Positions 58,825 through 64,000 of a DNA stretch of 64,000 nucleotides are shown one piece after another (the stretch's first letter is position 1; each line of letters starts with the position of its first letter). This DNA is from Nematostella vectensis (lineage: Eukaryota > Cnidaria > Anthozoa > Actiniaria > Edwardsiidae). The DNA is taken from NCBI RefSeq assembly GCF_932526225.1, contig NC_064042.1, positions 7,991,540 to 8,055,539 on the forward strand. Direction: 5' to 3'. Under the pieces are notes generated by a model. The model was not told where the DNA came from and searched no databases. It saw only the letters and a program-made list of their open reading frames with translations. Made by a program: the position numbers and the translations under genes.

Positions 58825-61800
58825 CGAGGCAAGAACTCCGCCCAGAAGCGGCGGAATTCAAGCCCTTGCGGCGCCCCCTGAATATCCGTCAGGCCAATTT
58901 TCAGGTAAAACGTTACACAATGAAGGAAGTAAATGACAATCTTCGTACCATCAAAGAGGATTGTTACAAAACGATAGATTAATTAATCACCATATCTATT
59001 AAGCATACAAATATACATTTTATTCCCTTGAGCAAGCCACCTATAATGAAGAGCATCGGAGAGGATTTGACCTCTTCGAATTTTTATTACTATTATTATT
59101 GTTGTTGTTGTTGTTGTTGTTGGCTCTTTAACCCCCGATTTTGCTTTTATTCATAGCTGGAGCCAAGAAGAACAAAATTTAAGGTGTGTTTCTTTTTTTA
59201 TTTATAAGAGCCTTTTCTATAAGAATGTCCAGCCTTAGATTTCGCCGATTCTAAAAACGGACTAAGAACATGAGATGCTCAGAAGTATTTATTTTTATTG
59301 TTATGATGCTTTCTATAATGCAGGGCCAAAATTGTGCTCATAATAGAGACCTTAAGTAGTTATTGTTATTATCGCTTGCATAAAATCACTGGTATTATAT
59401 TCTTATATACACAAGCTGAACTTATGCATTACATTTAAATTTAGAAACATCTTAAAACATTTTCAGCCTTAAAATGGTTCAAAAATAGGAACGGCCCTCA
59501 GCCTTAACTGAAAATTAGACGTTAAAAAGTGTTTACGTCTGTCCGCCGTTTGACTGTCTTTCTGTCTGTTATCCTTCCGTCCGTCGGTCTCTGCCGCTTC
59601 TCTAGTAGCCATATTTTCTAGTTCTCATGGATCGTTATGCCTTTTTAGAATCTACAAGACAGTACCAAGTATTATAAAGAAATACTCGAATGCGCAGATG
59701 TCGAGCTATACTGGTAAGATATAATATATATTTCGTTTCAATGTGGGATGGAATGGGGGAATACAGGGCCCTGTTTTGGGTGTTCTTCTGGTTTCCTGAC
59801 ATTTTGTAACCCCTGACTTTATTACCGAGAACTGCAACCATGATTAATAGCATAAAGCAAATACCAACCCCCTCAACTTTCAAAATTGTTTAGTGATGTT
59901 TTTTTTTGTATTTATTTTTTGCTGCTTTTTTGACAGGCTCCAAGTAAATGATGCGGAGCAACAGAACAAAATTGAAGTAAGTAAAGGTGTTATAATATGT
60001 TTTATGATGAATGAGTACCACATTTTAACCGACTTTGCTATTGTTTAGGACCTGCAAGATCAAGAAACTATCCAGAAGGAAGAGATTGTAAGTACCGCAC
60101 AACAGCACCACCTAAAAGCAAAGCAAGCCTTGTGGATTAGACAAAGCCACCTCCGCAGACACGAGATAAAAGGAAAGGCTCCTAGCACCCCCGGGCTTAA
60201 ATTAAAATAATAATCAGATCACTGCCACGGTAGCAGTCCCAAATTATAAGTCTCCTGTAAAAATCCTTATCTCCGAGTGTCAGTCGGCTGGAATAAAAGT
60301 ATAATTGCACAGATAACAGACATTTGTGTTAAGATCTTGATCAGTTAGTTATTTTGCGCTATCCCTAGTCTAGCGCATTCGCATAAATAACCGTAAACCG
60401 CGCAGTCTAGAAAAACCGAAAAACCGGAAAACCGAAAAACCGCGCCAGATTTAAAACCCCATCACTGTAAACCCTTACGCCCCCCCTTCTCAGTAGATGC
60501 GCGCAAGTGACTTGAAACTGCGATGGTGTTTATTCTATAGCAAATAATCTGATTATCTCTTAACTTTGCAAAAATAAGAGTAACATAGATCTTTAATTCT
60601 TTACAGGAAAGCTTGACTCAAAAGAACAGGTGAGCTTGGTATTGTGTATATTTAGAAGGCCAAAACAAGCATTGTATTCCATGATTTGTTGTATTTCACA
60701 CAATTAAAGACCATGGTTTTTAGTCGGCTAGGGTAAGGGAGAAGCTACAATTATAAAAAAAAAAAAATTAACCAGCCCGCGTTAAATTCTTTCCCCGATA
60801 CCTAAGTACTAAAATTTAACTAAGACTTTACTTTTTATATTCCATAGAGAGCTCGAAGGCCTTTTGGCGCAATTAAGAACCATCAATACACAAGTGAGTT
60901 GTTTTTCTGAGCCCATCTGTAGGCTTTTTATCTTTCTGTCAAGAAGCCCCAAAACTCTGAGTTCACATGTCGCGGGCGCCATGTTGGATTATGCCATTTT
61001 TTAGCCTGTGCATACTGCATAAGGGCCGTAGCAGGGGTGCCCCCCCCCCCTCGCCAATATTTAAAAAAAAAAAAATTCGAGGCTTGCTACGGCCCTGTGC
61101 ATACAGGAGAAAAACAGACCAAAACCTTTTTAAATCTATATTATTTCAGGTTGCCCAAGCGCAGACGGATCCACAACAACTTTGTGTGAGTTTTTATTTT
61201 TTAATCAAGACTTTAAGATCCTAAACGCGATATTTTTTTTTTTTTTTGTAAAATCGTCAGTTCTAAATATTTGTGTTTTCAATATTTCAGGATTCCCAAG
61301 CACAGACGGATCCAGAAAAAGTTTTTGTGAGTTTTTATTTTTTTGGTCAAGACTTTAAGACCCTAAACGCGATAATTTTTTTTTTTTTTTTGTAAAATCG
61401 TCGGTTCTAAATATTCTTGTTTTCAATATTTCATGATGCCAGGGCAGATTGATTTGGACAGTTTTGCGTGAGTTTATATTTTTAATCTAGACTTTCAGAT
61501 CCTAAACGCGATAAAATCTTTTTCTTTTTTGTAAAATCGTCGGTTCTAAATATTCGTGTTTTCAATATTTCAGGATGCACAAGCACAGACGGATCCACAA
61601 CAACTTTTCGTGAGTTTTTATTTTTTTAATCAAGACTTTAAGACCCTAAACGCGATAAAAAAGTTTTTTTTGTAAAATCGTAAGTTCTAAATATTCGTGT
61701 TTTTTTATATTTTAGGATGCCCAAGCACAGACGGATCCAGAACAACTTTGTGTGAGTTTTTATTTTTTAATCAAGACTTTAAGATCCTAAACGCGATAAT

Positions 61801-61894
61801 TTTTTTTTTTTTTTTGTAAAATTGTCAGTTCTAAATATTTGTGTTTTCAATATTTCAGGATTCCCAAGCACAGACGGATCCAGAAAAAGTTTTC
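58825..61894 (+). CDS. Microexon-rich gene with tandem 36-nt exons (partial, function unknown)
   Basis: Exons with good AG/GT borders and agreeing phases: 58825-58904, 59157-59183, 59649-59713, 59937-59976, 60049-60087, 60607-60629, 60848-60893, then 36-nt exons at 61150, 61291, 61574, 61716 and 61859. Lengths of 23-80 nt are unusually small. The product starts Arg/Glu-rich (RQELRPEAAEFKPLRRP), then becomes Gln/Glu/Leu-rich and probably helical (LQVNDAEQQNKIE, DLQDQETIQKEEI, ELEGLLAQLRTINTQ), then repeats a 12-residue unit of the type DAQAQTDPEQLC. No membrane segment or known domain. The first exon is incomplete (enters in phase 1) and no stop codon is visible before unrelated sequence begins at 61923, so both ends are missing or displaced. 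I recognise no family. Confidence 0.65.
59086..59123. repeat. (ATT)n(GTT)n microsatellite
   Basis: Trinucleotide run in the intron just before the 27-nt exon at 59157. Confidence 0.9.
61022..61094. mobile_element. Short GGGCCGTAGC-family element in a microexon-gene intron
   Basis: AGGGCCGTAGC at the left and GCTACGGCCCT at the right are perfect complements around a C-run and an A-run, 73 bp in all. CTGTGCATAC occurs on both sides but not exactly adjacent on the left, so a target duplication is uncertain. Confidence 0.75.
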
Positions 61895-61922
61895 GTGAGT
61901 TTTTATTTTTTTGGTCAAGACT
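61150..61922 (+). repeat. Tandem array of exon-plus-intron units, period about 142 bp
   Basis: Six units start at 61150, 61291, about 61434, 61574, 61716 and 61859. Each holds a 36-nt exon between TATTTCAG (or TTTTAG) and GTGAGTTTTT, followed by TTAAGAYCCTAAACGCGAT, a T-run and TAAAATCGTCRGTTCTAAAT. The third unit is dead: its acceptor reads TTTCAT and its exon has lost length and gained a stop. Unit 5 resembles unit 1 and unit 6 resembles unit 2, hinting at a four-unit duplication. The last unit breaks off at 61922. Confidence 0.9.
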
Positions 61923-62101
61923 AGTTAGCGATTTGCGGGAACGGGGACAAAACTTTAAAAATGGAAAAAATTAATTTTAATTTAGTTTTGTCCCCACTAC
62001 ATCACACACGTATGTAAGTATTATCATAGGGTATGTAGCTATGATACTAGATATACTCCACACTTGAAAAATGGTCTAAAGATATAAATATCCTAATAAA
62101 A

Positions 62102-62596
62102 ATGGAGAACCGGACAGTGAAACAGTTGAAAGCCCTCGCCAAGGAGCGGGGTACCCCGAGATATTATCGAATGCGAAAAGCCGAACTCATCGAAGCGTTG
62201 GGTAGACAACCGCGTGATCCTACTAATACACCACCACCACATAATATTCTTGATGAACCGATACCTGGGATTAATGTTAACGAACAAGTAAAGAGTGTTG
62301 GAGCCAAAAAATGCTTTCACGGACGAAATAGATATTATTGCAAAGATTGTCACGGATCACAAATATGCCCTCATAACCACCGTAAATCATATTGCAAAGC
62401 ATGTAACGGTAGTAGCTTCTGTGAGCATAAACGAGTGAGATATCTCTGTAAAGATTGTGGTGGAAAAGGGATATGTATCCACGGCAGACAGAGATGGTTT
62501 TGTAAGTTATGCGGAGGCAGTCAAGTATGTGAACACAACAGACAAAAGTATCATTGTAGAGCTTGTCATGCAACACAAGAGACACGACAAGATTAA
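62102..62596 (+). CDS. SAP-like N-terminus plus five CHCC zinc-knuckle repeats
   Basis: An intronless 164-codon ORF ending in TAA. Residues 5-34 (VKQLKALAKERGTPRYYRMR, then KAELIEAL) look like a SAP/Rho-N type helix-turn-helix, a DNA-binding fold. A Pro-rich linker follows. Residues 71-155 hold five repeats with exact 18-residue spacing: C-x-H-x6-C-x2-C with Cys at 71, 89, 107, 125 and 143 and His two residues later (73, 91, 109, 127, 145). Each set of Cys, His, Cys, Cys could bind one zinc. TATAAATA lies at 62083-62090 and a perfect hairpin follows the stop. Cys/His repeats joined to SAP-like ends occur in proteins of large DNA viruses and virus-like transposons; that link is inference. Not homologous to the neighbouring gene. 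Confidence 0.75.
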   Translation: MENRTVKQLKALAKERGTPRYYRMRKAELIEALGRQPRDPTNTPPPHNILDEPIPGINVNEQVKSVGAKKCFHGRNRYYCKDCHGSQICPHNHRKSYCKACNGSSFCEHKRVRYLCKDCGGKGICIHGRQRWFCKLCGGSQVCEHNRQKYHCRACHATQETRQD

Positions 62597-62612
62597 TTTA
62601 TTAAACACTAGG

Positions 62613-62640
62613 TTATGTAACACAAGTCAGTGTTACATAA
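62613..62640. terminator. Perfect 11-bp stem hairpin just after the CHCC ORF
   Basis: TTATGTAACAC (62613-62623), a 6-nt loop, then GTGTTACATAA (62630-62640). It lies 17 nt after the stop codon. A role in transcript 3'-end formation is possible but unproven. Confidence 0.5.
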
Positions 62641-63652
62641 CTAAATTTACCTTGTGACTCATCTAGTTGGAATTGTTTTCCGGTCATGAGACATCCATCT
62701 GCATGCAGTCTATTGTTTAACACGTGAGCAGTGAGCAGTGATCACGTGAAATGAACATGGTCGTCACGCTCTCGGGGTTATAGGAGAAATTTGATTGGAT
62801 AGTGAGAGTGTTGCAGGATTAACTTCGCATATAACTGCTGATAACATACGACGGATTATCACTACAGACGCTATACTCGTTGAGTTTTTGACGATTATTA
62901 CTACAGACGCTACACTCGTTGAGTTTTTGAGATGAATAGATACTACCTTAATCGAGAAGCAGCTCCAGATATTAGAGACCTTTAGATCCGAGAACCAGGT
63001 CCACGACCAGGACGAGTTTAAGCTCGCGCGTTGTGTGCGCATGCGCAGATGGCCTGTCACGGTCACGCTACTGTCAAAACTGGTCGCCCTCGAGTGGGCG
63101 ACGACAAGTTTACACAGCAAAGTGGTACTCACGAGACCAGTTTGTTCAAGGTATGTTTTTTATTTTTGCAAATCATTCTGTTTATCAAAAGTCTATAGGA
63201 AATATTGACAGTGTTGTGAAAGGTAAATGTGATAAAGAATTCAAGCAACTCTGTAAAAAGAAGATGCATATCTATCGTTTTTTGAGATACAAATAAAGCG
63301 GCTAAAACTTCGCGGTCTTCCCTTTGTTGCTTTTCTCGTATTGTTTTGATTGTTCATTTACGATAAAATTTGCATAATTCAGTTACCCTAACGATCATTT
63401 TCAGAAAATATATATTCGGAGGGCTAACTAAGGGCTGAAAGTTTCGCTTAAGTTTTTTTCACGCCCACATTTTTATTGTTCCACGTTTTTATTGTTCCCA
63501 ACATGTTTGATAACAGTGAGCATTTGCCACCGTAACACTGCAATGTAAACAAACTTCATCTTTTTGACTATAAGCCTAAGTACTCGTAATTTTCTGTAAT
63601 TGACTAAATTCAGACGCTTAATAGACTCAATCTTGATTTTTTACAGTACAAA
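62641..63652. other. Flank with a two-copy 38-39-bp direct repeat
   Basis: Around 62855-62931 a unit containing CTACAGACGCTA and ACTCGTTGAGTTTTTGA occurs twice. A small hairpin, GTCGCCC / GGGCGAC, lies near 63083-63102. Opposite-strand frames here (62764-63132) look like shadows. It is unclear whether this is still part of the inserted segment. Confidence 0.45.
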
Positions 63653-64000
63653 ATGTCTGAGGATAAAAAAGTGGCGGAAAAAAGAGAGCTCTTTATATGG
63701 AAATTTGACAGCGATGTCTCACTTCTGAAAGAGGTTATTGCGGAGCCTCACAAGCATCCTTACGCATCAAAAGAGAGAGGACAGAAGTGGGACAAAATCG
63801 CCCTCAATTTAAAAGAAAACCATGGGTTTAAGGTCACTCAAAGGTCGGTGAGAAAGAGGTTTAATAGTCTGCATGAAGACTTTTTAAAAAAAGAGAAGAG
63901 AGAGAGAAGAGAGACAGTGGGGTAGAGGTGATGTACGATGAAAAGCACCAGATGCTTACAGACTACAACTAGCTTATAGAGGACTGGGAAAGGGAAAGGA
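63653..64000 (+). pseudogene. Myb/SANT-like DNA-binding ORF, frameshifted
   Basis: A 90-codon frame from ATG 63653, preceded by an acceptor-like TTTTTTACAG. FDSDVSLLKEVIAEPHKHPY, KERGQKWDKIALNLKENHG and TQRSVRKRFNSL match the Myb/SANT-like domain that cnidarian transposon-associated genes carry in many copies. After 63905 the family-like continuation (VEVMYDEKHQMLTDYN) is found in another frame and then meets TAG, with LIEDWERE after it. So at least one frameshift and one nonsense change are present, and the window ends before the gene does. Confidence 0.65.

Larger units (their letters stand above)
61923..62640 (+). mobile_element. Inserted segment carrying the CHCC-repeat ORF (left boundary defined)
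   Basis: The sixth microexon unit matches the second until GGTCAAGACT, then changes abruptly to AGTTAGCGATTTGCGGGAAC. Shortly after the junction GGGGACAAAACT and AGTTTTGTCCCC form an inverted pair. The AG start, the intronless cysteine-rich gene with its own TATA-like box, and a 3' hairpin resemble a large DNA transposon such as a Polinton/Maverick, but no right terminus or polymerase/integrase gene is in view. The right limit given is only the end of the hairpin. Confidence 0.45.

Noticed and set aside
61434-61478. Sixth functional 36-nt microexon in the array
   Set aside because: Its acceptor is TTTCAT instead of TTTCAG, the exon is altered and reads into TGA; counted as a dead unit.

Overview
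The window looks like nuclear DNA of an early-branching animal, most likely an anthozoan cnidarian (sea anemone or coral). This is inferred from gene structure and repeat style: many small exons with GT-AG introns, animal signalling genes (a beta-arrestin, an IQ/SCHIP1 protein), very abundant short inverted-repeat (MITE-like) elements, Penelope-like retroelement pieces and large tandem arrays. Nothing looks prokaryotic.

Layout. 1-1.7 kb holds a 37-bp minisatellite, a SINE and an array dense in CACGTG boxes. 1.8-7.1 kb is a nine-exon plus-strand gene for an uncharacterised membrane-anchored helical protein. 7.35-14.45 kb is a satellite of about 34-bp monomers with higher-order duplication. 14.65-18.2 kb (minus) is a complete five-exon GNAT gene of the spermidine/spermine (or thialysine) N-acetyltransferase type; its first intron carries an inverted Penelope-like remnant with two hammerhead ribozyme motifs between AT tracts. 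20.0-25.7 kb (plus) is an IQCJ-SCHIP1-like gene with two phase-compatible last exons. 27.5-29.2 kb holds two foldback elements with 9-bp target duplications and a 30-bp array. 30.7-46.5 kb (plus) is a complete 19-exon beta-arrestin gene of 436 codons, whose introns hold a SINE pair, a 1.2-kb foldback element, a 2.2-kb 30-bp array, two MITEs and an 82-bp array that repeats the exon 17 donor site eight times. 50.6-53.8 kb is an array of a 10-bp unit that leaves reading frames open on both strands. 54.7-55.3 kb is a GIY-YIG retroelement fragment. 58.8-61.9 kb (plus) is a microexon-rich gene whose 3' part is a tandem array of 36-nt exons, cut off at 61922/61923 by unrelated sequence that begins AG and carries an intronless SAP-like plus CHCC-repeat protein (62.1-62.6 kb). 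A broken Myb/SANT-like transposon-associated ORF closes the window.

The genes do not form a pathway. Arrestin (receptor desensitisation and endocytosis), the SCHIP1-like protein (membrane-cytoskeleton linkage in its relatives) and the acetyltransferase (polyamine metabolism) are independent loci. The unusual content lies in repeats that copy functional signals: splice donors in the arrestin gene, whole exons in the microexon gene, and self-cleaving ribozymes in the Penelope-like element. All exon models were built by hand from splice consensus, phase and family similarity. No alignment or transcript evidence was available.
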